Below are positions 51,541 through 61,157 of a stretch of DNA of 64,000 bases, piece after piece; the stretch's first letter is position 1, and each line of letters opens with the position of its first letter. Under the pieces are notes generated by a model that saw only the letters and a list, made by a program, of their open reading frames with translations, was not told the DNA's origin and made no database searches. Source of the DNA: Paraburkholderia sp041321145 (GTDB lineage: Bacteria > Pseudomonadota > Gammaproteobacteria > Burkholderiales > Burkholderiaceae). The translations under genes and the position numbers were made by a program. Location: NCBI RefSeq assembly GCF_041321145.1, contig NZ_JBGGWA010000008.1:1-64000 (forward strand). Direction: 5' to 3'.

Positions 51541-54021
51541 TCAGGGCGATGCGCCGGCGCTGGCCGGCGTGCCCGGAAGCGGGTTTGCCGTGCCGCCGCC
51601 TGCGTCCGGGGGCACTACGTCGTCCGGCGTGGGCGTCGGGGCCAAGGCCGGCTCGCCACTGCCATGCGCCTCACCGTCGACCGTTCCGCTCGCAGGCCCA
51701 GGCGCTGACGCCGGCGCCTGAAGGAGCGGTGGCTGCGACAGCGGCCGCGGCTCGACAGACGAAGCGGATGCAACTGACGCAACAGGCGCACGGCGCGTCG
51801 TATTGCGCGTGACAACCGGCGCCTCGGTCTTCGCTGGTGAGGCTGCAAACAGATGCTGGAACCACTCGCGCAGCCTGCCCGACCGCTCGGCAAACCAGCC
51901 CGGCTCCTGCTCCGTTGCGAACCTGACGCGACTGTCAATCAGCTTCGACCTTTGCGCGCGCTGAAAAAAGTCGCCGACGATCGGCAACGCGCTGTGCGCC
52001 CCCTGGCCCCAATAGTCGCTGCGCAAGGTCACCCGGCTGTCGTTGAAACCCACCCACGCCCCTGCCACAAGCTGCGGCTGAATCAGGATGAACCAGCCGT
52101 CGGCGTTACCCTGCGTCGTGCCCGTCTTTCCCGCGACATCGCCGCGTACGCCGAAGCGGCTGCGAATACTCGAACCCGTGCCCCGGCTCACCACGTCGCG
52201 CATCACGTCGACGAGCGTGCGGGCAGTGTCGGGCGGCAGTTCCTGTTTCGGCGCCACCGGCGCGAACTCGGCCAGCACCTCGCCGTTACGATCCTCGATA
52301 CGCGTGACCATGACGGGCTCCACATAGCCGCCGAGGTTGGCGATCGTGCCGTAGGCCGAGACCATTTCCTTGAGCGTCACGGGGCTCGTGCCGAGCGCGA
52401 GCGACGGCACCGGATCCAGCTCGCTGTCGCGCACGCCCATGGCGCGTGCAAGTCTCGCGACCTTGTTCGGCCCGACCGTTTCCATCAATTGCGCGGTGAT
52501 CCGGTTGCGCGAGTAAGCGAGGCCGTCGCGCAGGCTGATGGGGCGCCCGCTCGGATCATCCTCGTCGCTCGGACGCCAGATTTCGCCGCCCGCCAGCGGG
52601 ATCTCGACGGGCTTGTCGATCAACGTATCGCCGGGTTTGGCGCCGTCCTCAAAGGCCGCGGCGTAGACGAACGGCTTGAAGGTCGACCCCGGCTGGCGCC
52701 GCGCCTGCTGGACGTGGTCGAACGGATCCTGGCTGAAGTCGCGGCTGCCGACCCATGCCTTGATCTGGCCGTTGCGCGGATCCATCGCGAGGAAGTCCGC
52801 CTGCACCCGGGTCTTGGAATCGCACACCGTCTTCACCAGGTCGCGGTTGGCGGAGACGCGCTTCAACGCTTCTTCATCCGTCAGTCCGGAGTCTTTCGCG
52901 GCGCGATAGTCAGGCGTCTCGCGCAGGAATGTCTGCAGCAAATCCTTGCCGCTCGCACAACCGGCGCGCGTGCCCCACGCCGAGTTCGCAATGGCCTGCA
53001 ACTGGTTGCCCTGCAAGGTCACGGCCTGGGTGGCCATGGTCTGCAAACGTGAATCGATGGTAGTGCGCACCACCAGTCCGTCGGAATAGATGTTGTAGTC
53101 GTTGCGATCGGCCCATGCCGCGAGCCACTTGCGCAGTTGCTGCGCGAAGTGCGGCGCGGGTCCGGGCGGTTCGGTCTGCCGCTCGAAATCGATGCGCAAG
53201 GGACGGCGCTCGAACGTTGCGTAGGCCGCGGGCGTGAGCTTGCCGTACTTGACCATTTGCGCCAGCACCGTGTTGCGCCGCTGCAGGGCACGTTCCGGGT
53301 TGAGCACCGGGTTGTAGTAGCTATTGCCTTTGAGCATCCCGATGAGCGTCGCGCTCTCCAGCACGTTCAGGTCGCCGGCCGATTTGTCGAAATAGGTTCG
53401 CGCCGCCATTTCGATGCCATAGGCGTTGTAAAGAAACGGCACCGTGTTGAGGTAGGTTTCGAGGATCTCGTCCTTGGTGTAGAGCGCCTCGATCTTGAAG
53501 GCCGTGATGGCTTCCTTGAGCTTGCGCGTCAGCGTGGGCGCGCGGCCGATTTCGTCAGGATAAAGGTTGCGGGCGAGTTGCTGGGTGAGGGTCGAACCAC
53601 CCTGCCGGTCGCCGGAAAACGTGTGCAACGCGGCCGATGCCGTGCGGCGCCAGTCGAGCCCGAAATGCTGGTAGAAGCGGTGGTCTTCCGTGGCGATCAG
53701 CGCGTTCACCACGTTCGGCGAGATGTTCTTGAGTTTGACCCACTCGCGGTTCGAGGGCTTGAACTCGGCCAGCAGCTTGCCGTCTGCCGAGAGAATCTGC
53801 GCGGGCTGCTCGATTTTCGCCTTGCGGATGTCGCCGATGCTGGGCGTGAACGGGATCAGGATCAGCACATACAGGACGAACAGCGCGGGAACCGCGGCGC
53901 AGGTCCATGCCACGCCGCGGCGTGTGGGGTGGCGAAGATGCCACAGTGCCTGGGTGACGAGCGGGTTCGCCAGAGTTAGCCCTTTCTCAAGGGTCTCCAG
54001 GAATAGGGGAGTCAGCTTCAC
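51541..54021 (-). CDS. class A penicillin-binding protein (PBP1A type)
   Basis: The 826-residue product has a membrane helix (about 38-58), a GT51 glycosyltransferase domain (ATEDHRFYQHFGLDWRRTAS, RQGGSTLTQQLARNLY, KLKEAITAFKIEALYTKDEI), and a transpeptidase domain with STFK (PGSTFKPFVYAAAF), SRN (YSRNRITAQL) and KTG (AGKTGTTQGN). It polymerises and crosslinks peptidoglycan. The C-terminal 90 residues are Pro/Ser/Ala-rich and disordered. It diverges from fabV. Confidence 0.92.
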   Translation of the reverse strand: MKLTPLFLETLEKGLTLANPLVTQALWHLRHPTRRGVAWTCAAVPALFVLYVLILIPFTPSIGDIRKAKIEQPAQILSADGKLLAEFKPSNREWVKLKNISPNVVNALIATEDHRFYQHFGLDWRRTASAALHTFSGDRQGGSTLTQQLARNLYPDEIGRAPTLTRKLKEAITAFKIEALYTKDEILETYLNTVPFLYNAYGIEMAARTYFDKSAGDLNVLESATLIGMLKGNSYYNPVLNPERALQRRNTVLAQMVKYGKLTPAAYATFERRPLRIDFERQTEPPGPAPHFAQQLRKWLAAWADRNDYNIYSDGLVVRTTIDSRLQTMATQAVTLQGNQLQAIANSAWGTRAGCASGKDLLQTFLRETPDYRAAKDSGLTDEEALKRVSANRDLVKTVCDSKTRVQADFLAMDPRNGQIKAWVGSRDFSQDPFDHVQQARRQPGSTFKPFVYAAAFEDGAKPGDTLIDKPVEIPLAGGEIWRPSDEDDPSGRPISLRDGLAYSRNRITAQLMETVGPNKVARLARAMGVRDSELDPVPSLALGTSPVTLKEMVSAYGTIANLGGYVEPVMVTRIEDRNGEVLAEFAPVAPKQELPPDTARTLVDVMRDVVSRGTGSSIRSRFGVRGDVAGKTGTTQGNADGWFILIQPQLVAGAWVGFNDSRVTLRSDYWGQGAHSALPIVGDFFQRAQRSKLIDSRVRFATEQEPGWFAERSGRLREWFQHLFAASPAKTEAPVVTRNTTRRAPVASVASASSVEPRPLSQPPLLQAPASAPGPASGTVDGEAHGSGEPALAPTPTPDDVVPPDAGGGTANPLPGTPASAGASP

Positions 54022-54170
54022 ACTTTCATACCGTCTGCTTGGAAAGGCTGAATCCTACCAAGATGCTGAGCGGCGGCCGATTTTTACGTCGCGGGCAGAC
54101 AACCCAAACCGCTGCACAGACAAAAATCCAAGCCCACTATAATGTCGGCAATTCCGACAAGAGGTGCTTC

Positions 54171-55367
54171 ATGATCATCAAACCGCGCGTGCGTGGCTTC
54201 ATCTGCGTAACGACTCATCCGGCCGGCTGCGAAGCCAACGTCAAGGAGCAGATCGATTACGTCAAGGCACGCGGACCCATCGCCAACGGCCCGAAGAAGG
54301 TGCTCGTGATCGGCGCATCCACGGGCTACGGCCTCGCCGCGCGCATCAGCGCCGCATTCGGCGCCGACGCCGCCACGCTCGGCGTGTTCTTCGAGCGAGC
54401 CGGCAGCGAAACCAAACCCGGCACCGCAGGCTGGTACAACACCGCCGCCTTCGAGAAATTCGCCACGGAAAAAGGCCTGTACGCGACCAGCATCAACGGC
54501 GACGCCTTCTCCGATGAAGTCAAGCAACGCACCATCGAGGTCATCAAGCGCGATCTCGGTCAGGTCGATCTGGTCGTCTACAGCCTCGCCGCGCCCAAGC
54601 GCACGCATCCGAAAACCGGCGAGGTGTTCAGTTCGACCCTGAAGCCGGTCGGCAAGGCCGTCAACCTGCGCGGCATCGACACCGACAAGGAAGTCGTCAA
54701 GGAAACCGTGCTCGAGCCCGCCACGCAAGCCGAAATCGACAACACCGTCGCGGTGATGGGCGGCGAAGACTGGCAGATGTGGATCGACGCCCTCCTCGAC
54801 GCCGGCGTGCTCGCCGATGGCGCGAAGACGACCGCCTTCACCTATCTCGGCGAAAAGATCACCCACGACATCTACTGGAACGGCTCGATCGGCGCGGCCA
54901 AGAAAGATCTCGACCAGAAAGTGCTCGGTATCCGCGCAAAACTCGCGGCCAAGGGCGGCGATGCGCGCGTCTCGGTGCTCAAGGCGGTGGTGACGCAAGC
55001 TAGTTCCGCGATCCCGATGATGCCGCTGTACCTGTCGCTGCTCTTCAAGGTCATGAAAGAGAAAGGCACGCACGAAGGCTGTATCGAGCAGGTCTACGGG
55101 CTCTATAAAGACAGCATGTACGGCGCGACGCCGCACATCGACGAAGAAGGCCGCCTGCGCGCGGACTACAAGGAGCTCGATCCCGACGTGCAAGCTCGCG
55201 TTCAGGCGCTCTGGACTCAGGTGACCAACGACAATATCTACGAACTCACCGATTTCAGCGGCTACAAGACCGATTTTCTGCGCCTGTTCGGATTCGAGAT
55301 CGCAGGCGTGGACTACGAAGCCGACGTCAATCCGGACGTGCAGATTCCCAGGCTCGTTCAGCTTTGA
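54171..55367 (+). CDS. fabV: enoyl-ACP reductase FabV (NADH)
   Basis: The 398-residue product begins MIIKPRVRGFICVTTHPAGC and has the FabV signature: KKVLVIGASTGYGLAARISA (NADH fold), VYSLAAPKRTHPKTGEVF, YLGEKITHDIYWNGSIGAAK KDLD (Tyr and Lys of the Y-x8-K active site) and YGLYKDSMYGATPHIDEEGR. It does the last reduction of fatty-acid elongation and is triclosan resistant. I chose ATG 54171; the open frame before it has no conserved residues. A stem-loop follows at 55377-55397. Confidence 0.95.
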   Translation: MIIKPRVRGFICVTTHPAGCEANVKEQIDYVKARGPIANGPKKVLVIGASTGYGLAARISAAFGADAATLGVFFERAGSETKPGTAGWYNTAAFEKFATEKGLYATSINGDAFSDEVKQRTIEVIKRDLGQVDLVVYSLAAPKRTHPKTGEVFSSTLKPVGKAVNLRGIDTDKEVVKETVLEPATQAEIDNTVAVMGGEDWQMWIDALLDAGVLADGAKTTAFTYLGEKITHDIYWNGSIGAAKKDLDQKVLGIRAKLAAKGGDARVSVLKAVVTQASSAIPMMPLYLSLLFKVMKEKGTHEGCIEQVYGLYKDSMYGATPHIDEEGRLRADYKELDPDVQARVQALWTQVTNDNIYELTDFSGYKTDFLRLFGFEIAGVDYEADVNPDVQIPRLVQL

Positions 55368-55376
55368 TGGTTGCTT

Positions 55377-55397
55377 GCGGGGCCTTTGCGGCCCCGC
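55377..55397. terminator. stem-loop between fabV and the Rap1a-like gene
   Basis: GCGGGGCC at 55377-55384 pairs with GGCCCCGC at 55390-55397 around a 5-base loop. The two convergent genes stop on either side (55367 and 55403). There is no T-run, so it is a possible bidirectional terminator. Confidence 0.55.
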
Positions 55398-55402
55398 CTG
55401 GT

Positions 55403-55747
55403 TCAGCAGGGAAACGCTGCCTGAAGCGAGCGGAGAATGGCGAGGCCAATGGGAAAGTCGTCTGAAAGGCCCGGGTGGTTGGCGAAAAACTGGTCGAGCA
55501 ACGGATAGACATTCTGATTGCCGATAGCCAGCTTTTGCGGCGGGCAAAACAGCGGCGGACGCTTCTTCGACACCAGATCCCCATTCGCCCATCCCAACGC
55601 GTTGATCGTGCCGGTGATGTAAGCGGCGTAGACCGAGTTGTTGTCGGTATGGGCCCATTGCTTGTATTGCGAAGCCGTCATCTCGGCGCTTGCATTCAAA
55701 GTAAAGCAAGCCGCAAGCAAAGCCAGTGCAAATTTCGATACCCGCAT
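55403..55747 (-). CDS. Rap1a/Tai-like small exported protein
   Basis: From ATG 55747 the 114-residue product has a signal peptide (MRVSKFALALLAACFTLNAS AE). A small helical domain follows with one likely Cys pair (FCPP near residue 70, PC at the end) and AAYITGTINALGW. The pattern FCxP … FPC is like the Rap1a immunity-protein family, but no effector gene is nearby, so an immunity role is not supported by context. Convergent with fabV. Confidence 0.55.
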   Translation of the reverse strand: MRVSKFALALLAACFTLNASAEMTASQYKQWAHTDNNSVYAAYITGTINALGWANGDLVSKKRPPLFCPPQKLAIGNQNVYPLLDQFFANHPGLSDDFPIGLAILRSLQAAFPC

Positions 55748-55975
55748 TTTTGAACCTTCAATCCGTGTCGCAAAAGCGGCCATTGTAGGTGAGCCGGGTC
55801 AGGCTGGGCAGATGCCGCTGCCCACCGGCAGCGCATTTCCCAAAAGTAAAATTCCATGCGATGATTTGATCAAATCTCATCATGCAAAACGTCCAGCTTT
55901 CCCGACCAGGCAGCGCGTCGCGCAAGGTTCGCCGCAGCGCTTCGCGCCGTCCTTATCAACCGACTGGAGTCAACC

Positions 55976-57325
55976 GTGCAAAGCGACCTGCGCGCCGACC
56001 TGCGCGAATTCCTGGAGCATCACCGCATTCATGAAGTGGAATGCGTGATACCGGACATGACGGGTGTCGCACGCGGCAAGATCGTGCCGAAGAACCTGTT
56101 TCTCTCGGAAGGCAAGATGCACATGTCGAATGCGCTGCTGATGATCACCGTCAACGGCGAGTTCGCGGATTTCGAGCGCTTTGTCGGGCCGAGCGATCCC
56201 GACATGGTCTGCATCCCCGATCCGAACACGGTGCGGCTCGTACCATGGGCCATCGAACAGGTCGCGGTTGTGATCCACGATTGCGTCGGACTCGACGGCA
56301 AGCCGATCGGCATTTCGCCGCGCGCGGTGTTGCGACGTGTGCTGAAACTCTATGAGGAAAAAGGCTGGCGTCCCGTGGTCGCGCCGGAGATGGAGTTTTA
56401 TCTGATTGCACAGAACAAGAATCCGCATGAGCCGTTGCGCCCGCCGCTCGGCCGCGCGGGGCGCCACGAAGCGGGCCGCCAGTCGTTCTCGATCGACGCC
56501 GTCAACGAATTCGATCCATTCTTCCAGGACCTGTCGCGCTTCTGCGAGACCACGCATCTCGGCGTCGAAACGCTCGTGCACGAAGTCGGCGCGGGGCAGA
56601 TGGAGATCAACTTTTCTCACGGCGACGCGCTCGATCTCGCCGACCGTGTGTTCCTGTTCAAACGCGCGGTGCGCGAAACCGCCTTCCGTCATGGCATTTT
56701 CGCGACCTTCATGGCCAAGCCGATGGAACACGAGCCCGGCAGCGCGATGCATATTCATCAGAGCATTGTCGATTGCCAAACCGGCGAGAACATTTTTTCG
56801 CTGCCGGACGGCACGGCGAGCCCGCTGTTTTTCAACTACATCGGCGGCTTGCAGAAGTACATGCCGCAAGCGATGCCGATGTTCGCTCCCTATGTGAACT
56901 CCTATCGGCGCCTGTCGCGTTTCACCGCCGCGCCGATCAACGTGCGCTGGGGCTACGACAACCGCACCTGCGGCATCCGCGTGCCGAACTCCGAACCGGA
57001 CGGCCGGCGGCTCGAAAACCGCGTGCCGGGCGTCGACGTCAACCCGTATCTGGCGATGGCGGCCACCCTCGCCTGCGGCTATCTCGGCATGGTGGAACAG
57101 CAGGAAGCGTCGGCGCCGATGGTCGAAAGCGCCTACGACCTCGAATACGAGTTGCCGCGCGGTCTCGAAGATGCCCTCAAGGCGCTCTCCAGATGCCGCG
57201 AACTCGCGGACGTGCTCGGCGATAACTTCGTGCAGGCGTATTGCGCGGTGAAGGAAAAGGAGTTCGAAACCTTCTCGCAAGGCATCACCGCGTGGGAACG
57301 CGAGCATTTGCAACTGCTCGTCTGA
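55976..57325 (+). CDS. glutamine synthetase-family ligase (GlnA/PuuA-like)
   Basis: The 449-residue product has the glutamine synthetase fold: CVIPDMTGVARGKIVPKNLF, VVAPEMEFYLIAQN (metal-binding Glu), VHEVGAGQMEINF, GSAMHIHQSI and RWGYDNRTCGIRVPNSEPDG. Its similarity and neighbours point to gamma-glutamylation of an amine (as PuuA does with putrescine) rather than ammonia assimilation. The GTG start at 55976 has a GGAG ribosome binding site. It is followed after 13 bp by an aminotransferase gene. Confidence 0.85.
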   Translation: MQSDLRADLREFLEHHRIHEVECVIPDMTGVARGKIVPKNLFLSEGKMHMSNALLMITVNGEFADFERFVGPSDPDMVCIPDPNTVRLVPWAIEQVAVVIHDCVGLDGKPIGISPRAVLRRVLKLYEEKGWRPVVAPEMEFYLIAQNKNPHEPLRPPLGRAGRHEAGRQSFSIDAVNEFDPFFQDLSRFCETTHLGVETLVHEVGAGQMEINFSHGDALDLADRVFLFKRAVRETAFRHGIFATFMAKPMEHEPGSAMHIHQSIVDCQTGENIFSLPDGTASPLFFNYIGGLQKYMPQAMPMFAPYVNSYRRLSRFTAAPINVRWGYDNRTCGIRVPNSEPDGRRLENRVPGVDVNPYLAMAATLACGYLGMVEQQEASAPMVESAYDLEYELPRGLEDALKALSRCRELADVLGDNFVQAYCAVKEKEFETFSQGITAWEREHLQLLV

Positions 57326-57338
57326 GCGCGCGCGGTTT

Positions 57339-58724
57339 ATGGAAGCATCTTCGGAGAAGCTCGAATTGACGACCCGTCACGGCATCAACTGGACGCACGC
57401 GCAGGCGCTCGTCGAACGCGAACGCAGCGCGTTTGCCGAGGCCATGCCGAAGTCGCGCGCGCTGTCCCAACGAGCGGCACAGCACCTGCTGTTCGGCGTG
57501 CCGCTGCACTGGATGAACGACTGGTCGACGCCCTTCTCGCTCTACGTCGATCACGCGCGGGGTGCCGCATTCACCGACGTGGACGGTCATCGCTATGCCG
57601 ACTTCTGCCTCGGCGACACGGGCGCGATGTTCGGCCATTCGCCGGCCCCGGTTGCCCGCGCGCTTGCTACCCAGGCTGAACGCGGCTTGACGACCATGCT
57701 GCCGGGCGAGGATGCCGCGTGGGTCGGCGAAGAACTCGCGCGCCGTTTCGGGCTGCCGTACTGGCAGTTCGCGATGACCGCGAGCGACGCGAACCGCTTT
57801 GCGTTGCGCTGGGCGCGCGCGGCGACCGGCCGTCAACAGATCGTGATCTTCAACGGCTGCTATCACGGCACCGTGGACGATGTGTTCGTCGATCTGGTCG
57901 ACGGGAAGCCGCAACAGCGCGACAGCCTGATCGGCCAGGTGCACGACCTGCTCGCCACCACGCGCGTGATCGAATTCAACGATCTGGCGGCGCTGGAAAA
58001 CGCGCTAAAAGACGGCGACGTCGCCTGTGTGCTGGCCGAACCCGCGATGACCAACATCGGCATGGTGCTGCCCGAGCCGGATTACTGGCGGCACGCGCAA
58101 GCGCTCATGCGCCGTTACGGCACGCTGCTCGCCATCGACGAAACCCACACCATTAGCTGCGGGCCGCGCGGCTACTCGACCGCATATGGCCTCGAGCCCG
58201 ACCTGTTCATTCTCGGCAAACCGGTGGGCGGCGGTTTTCCGTGCGCGGTGTACGGTTTCAGCGCCGAGCTGGCGGCCCGCGCGCAACAGGCAAAGCGCAG
58301 CGCGCCGCCGGGCCATTCCGGCATCGGCACGACTCTCACGGCGAACATGCTGGCGATGAGCGCGATTCGCGCGACGCTCGCCGAGGTGATGACCGATTCC
58401 GCCTACGAACACATGTTCGCGCTCGCCGAGCGTATCGAGGCCGGCCTGACAAGCGCGATCGCGCGCCATGGCCTCGCATGGTGCGTGACACGTGTGGGCG
58501 CCCGCACCGAATTCCAGTTCACGCCGACACCGCCGCGCAACGGCACGGAAGCCGGCGGTCAACTCGACCCGGAACTGGAACATGTCTTGCACCTGTACCT
58601 GCTCAATCGCGGCGTGCTGATCACGCCGTTTCACAACATGATCCTGGTGTGCCCCGACACGTCGGCGGCCGACGTGGACAAACTGGTTTCCGCGTTCGAC
58701 GCCTGCCTTGCCGAACTGACCTGA
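57339..58724 (+). CDS. class III PLP aminotransferase
   Basis: The 461-residue product has class III motifs: FCLGDTGAMFGHSP, IVIFNGCYHGTVDDVFVDLV, LLAIDETHTISCG (Asp to the PLP nitrogen) and LFILGKPVGGGFPCAVYGFS (PLP lysine). It resembles glutamate-1-semialdehyde or omega-amino aminotransferases. With the ligase before it and an FCD regulator after, it probably belongs to an amine or amino acid catabolic operon. Substrate not determined. Confidence 0.88.
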   Translation: MEASSEKLELTTRHGINWTHAQALVERERSAFAEAMPKSRALSQRAAQHLLFGVPLHWMNDWSTPFSLYVDHARGAAFTDVDGHRYADFCLGDTGAMFGHSPAPVARALATQAERGLTTMLPGEDAAWVGEELARRFGLPYWQFAMTASDANRFALRWARAATGRQQIVIFNGCYHGTVDDVFVDLVDGKPQQRDSLIGQVHDLLATTRVIEFNDLAALENALKDGDVACVLAEPAMTNIGMVLPEPDYWRHAQALMRRYGTLLAIDETHTISCGPRGYSTAYGLEPDLFILGKPVGGGFPCAVYGFSAELAARAQQAKRSAPPGHSGIGTTLTANMLAMSAIRATLAEVMTDSAYEHMFALAERIEAGLTSAIARHGLAWCVTRVGARTEFQFTPTPPRNGTEAGGQLDPELEHVLHLYLLNRGVLITPFHNMILVCPDTSAADVDKLVSAFDACLAELT

Positions 58725-58803
58725 GCGTTTCTGATCAGATTGGATTCGGGATGCGCCGAGCGGCACTAACTGTCGGCCTTTTGCGGGACCTGCATCGAGC
58801 TTT

Positions 58804-59451
58804 ATGAAAACTTCGCGCCATCACACGCTGCAGGACCAGACCTACGACACGCTGCGGCAGTGGCTGACGATCGGGCGCTTCGTGCCGGGCGAGCGCATCA
58901 AGATCCGTCACGTCGCTGCTGAACTGGGTGTCGGCGAGATGCCCGTGCGCTCTGCCTTGCAGCGCCTCGCGGCGGAATCGGCGCTGGTGAATGTGCCCAA
59001 TTGCGGCGTGGCGGTGCCGCGTCTGTCGAAAGAACAATTCGACGATGTGTTGCGCGTACGCCTGATTCTCGAAGGCCAGGCCGCCGAACTGGGCGTGCCG
59101 CACCTCGGCGCGCACGAGCTGGAAACGCTGGAAAAACTGAATATGGAAATGGCGCAGGCGTTGCGGACGACCGACGCCAAGGGCTATCTCGACGCCAACG
59201 AGGCGTTCCATCTGATTCTCTACCGGGCGGCCGGTTCGCCGCTTTTGCTGGAACTGATCGAAACCGTGTGGTTGCAGGTTGGGCCGATTTCGAATCTGCT
59301 GTTCGGCGACGCGCAGTTTGCCGGCACGCTCAACGACGCGCACAACGAGCTGCTGAACGCCGCAAAAGCGCGCGATGCGGCAGGCGTGCGACGCGCGATC
59401 GAGCACGACCTGAGCCATGCGGCAACCTCTTTGCGCGCGCAGTGTGTGTAA
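58804..59451 (+). CDS. GntR-family regulator, FCD type
   Basis: The 215-residue product has an N-terminal winged helix (LRQWLTIGRFVPGERIKIRH, VAAELGVGEMPVRSALQRLA, LVNVPNCGVAVPRLS) and an all-helical FCD effector domain (LRVRLILEGQAAELGVPHLG, LDANEAFHLILYRAAGSPLL, LLNAAKARDAAGVRRAIEHD). It probably controls the ligase-aminotransferase genes directly upstream, responding to an organic acid. Confidence 0.88.
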   Translation: MKTSRHHTLQDQTYDTLRQWLTIGRFVPGERIKIRHVAAELGVGEMPVRSALQRLAAESALVNVPNCGVAVPRLSKEQFDDVLRVRLILEGQAAELGVPHLGAHELETLEKLNMEMAQALRTTDAKGYLDANEAFHLILYRAAGSPLLLELIETVWLQVGPISNLLFGDAQFAGTLNDAHNELLNAAKARDAAGVRRAIEHDLSHAATSLRAQCV

Positions 59452-59701
59452 GGGCTGGGGCTGGACGTCGGGTTTCAGGCGAGTTTCAGACTGTGAGTTT
59501 TGCCTTCCGCCCGCATCAAGTCATGGTGCCACTCGCTAGCGCGCACTGATCGCGGCCGGCGGCGGCGCGGTGGTTATAGTGCCGGAGCGCCCAGGGTGTG
59601 TCAGGCATTGCCGCTCGCGAATTCTGCGTGATATTGTGTAACAGAGCGGGGGACAGCCTGCCGTCCGTACCGGAACGCAAATTACAGCAGCGAGCGTCGC
59701 C

Positions 59702-60067
59702 ATGAGTGATGTACGCCATCATCTGAGTCCACGTGACCGTTTGGAGCTGTTGTGCTGGCTCACATGCGGAAGCCTTGGCGCCTATTACCTGAACGAGGAG
59801 TGGCCTGACGCGGCGTTTCACGTGCAGGCCGCGCATAAGTGGCTCGACCGCCGGTCGCGGGAGGCTGACTGGTTGAGTATCGCCAGATTGTCGGCAACCG
59901 CACTGGAGATTGCGCGGCGGCACGCGAGGTTTGTCGATGCCGAGTGGGCGCGGGATGCGGTCGAGGAGATTCTCGATACGGACGAGCTAGATCCACAAGC
60001 GCGGTTGGTGAAGCAGGTTTTCGCGGATTGCCAGAGTGCGTTGGCGGATAAGCGGAACGCAGATTAG
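59702..60067 (+). CDS. small soluble protein of unknown function
   Basis: The 121-residue product (MSDVRHHLSPRDRLELLCWL followed by TCGSLGAYYLNEEWPDAAFH) is helical and has no signal peptide. I do not recognise the family. It stands alone between the GntR and LysR genes. Confidence 0.55.
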   Translation: MSDVRHHLSPRDRLELLCWLTCGSLGAYYLNEEWPDAAFHVQAAHKWLDRRSREADWLSIARLSATALEIARRHARFVDAEWARDAVEEILDTDELDPQARLVKQVFADCQSALADKRNAD

Positions 60068-60198
60068 GTTTTTCGCCTGCGCGGCGCTTTGGGTGGTTCG
60101 CCGTGCGGCGTCGGCACAACAACCCGGGCACCGCGTGGGCAAAAAAGTAAAATGCCGAGGAATCGCGTTACCGCGCCCCACCTCCCCGGTCGAAAATC

Positions 60199-61146
60199 TT
60201 GAAACGCAAAATGCCCGCGCTGAACGCGCTGAAAGCCTTCGAAGTCGCTGGCCGCACGGGTAGCTTCACCCGCGCCGCGGAATTGCTGAACGTGACGCAA
60301 AGCGCGGTAAGCCGGCAAGTCCGGCAATTGGAAGCCCAACTCGGCGAGACGTTGCTCCAGCGTCACCACCATCACCTGGAACTCTCCGCCGCCGGCCGCA
60401 TCCTCCTGCAAGCGCTGCAACAATCCTTCGACCGCATCGAACTCACCGTCCGCGGCTTGCAAGAGAAAACCCACCGCAATCGCTTGCGTATCAATGCGCC
60501 TCCCACCTTCACGAGCCGCTGGCTGATGCCGCGTCTCGGCCGCCTGCGCGACGCCCATCCGCACCTCGAACTGAGCCTGTCGACCCGTGTCGACGACAAC
60601 CTCGCCGAATCCGGCGTGCTCGACTGCGCCATTCGTTTCGGCAACGGCGAGTGGGATGGCTTCGACAACCGTCTGCTGATGAACGAACGGCATATCGCCG
60701 TGTGCGCGCCCGCGTTGCTCGCACGCCAGGCAGGCCGCGCGGCTATCGATCTGAATCAGTTCACGCTGCTGCACGTGCTCGCGAGCGCCGATCAGCGGTA
60801 TCTAACCTGGCAGCATTGGTTGAAGGCCGCGGGCATTGAAAACGTCGATACGCGCGGCGGCTATGAATTCGATCTGCTCGATCATGCCATCCGCGCCGCT
60901 ATCGACGGGCTCGGCGTGACGATCGCCGATCGCCACATGATCGGCCGCGAGCTGGCGGAAGGCCAACTCGTGCAGGTGCTGAACGTGCAGATCGACGGAC
61001 ACCAGTCGTACTGGTTCGTCACCCGCGCGGAACAGGACGAGTTGCCGCATGTGGCGCTGTTCCGCGACTGGCTGCAGCAGGAGATCTGGCTGACCGAACG
61101 TGCGCTCGATTCGTCGGCGTCGACGCAGTTGGGCGAAGCGGGTTGA
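60199..61146 (+). CDS. LysR-family regulator (GcvA-like)
   Basis: The 315-residue product has an N-terminal helix-turn-helix (LNALKAFEVAGRTGSFTRAA, ELLNVTQSAVSRQVRQLEAQ) and a substrate-binding domain with the GcvA subfamily features (TFTSRWLMPRLGRLRDAHPH, DCAIRFGNGEW). The start is TTG 60199; ATG 60211 is an alternative. It is convergent with the GMC oxidoreductase gene (11 bp), so it is not the first gene of that transcript. Effector unknown. Confidence 0.88.
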   Translation: MKRKMPALNALKAFEVAGRTGSFTRAAELLNVTQSAVSRQVRQLEAQLGETLLQRHHHHLELSAAGRILLQALQQSFDRIELTVRGLQEKTHRNRLRINAPPTFTSRWLMPRLGRLRDAHPHLELSLSTRVDDNLAESGVLDCAIRFGNGEWDGFDNRLLMNERHIAVCAPALLARQAGRAAIDLNQFTLLHVLASADQRYLTWQHWLKAAGIENVDTRGGYEFDLLDHAIRAAIDGLGVTIADRHMIGRELAEGQLVQVLNVQIDGHQSYWFVTRAEQDELPHVALFRDWLQQEIWLTERALDSSASTQLGEAG

Positions 61147-61157
61147 ACCGCTAACGC

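Noticed and set aside
51853..53979. Plus-strand open frames of 399 and 280 codons
   Set aside because: They are antisense to PBP1A; the products are Arg/Ala/Val-rich without motifs.
54084..55709. Minus-strand 541-codon frame
   Set aside because: It is antisense to fabV, an artefact of high third-position G+C.
55403..55747. Type VI immunity gene (Rap1a)
   Set aside because: The family resemblance is only by motif, and no effector, VgrG or T6SS gene is nearby.
55970..57313. Minus-strand 447-codon frame opposite the GS-like gene
   Set aside because: The conserved glutamine synthetase motifs are on the plus strand.
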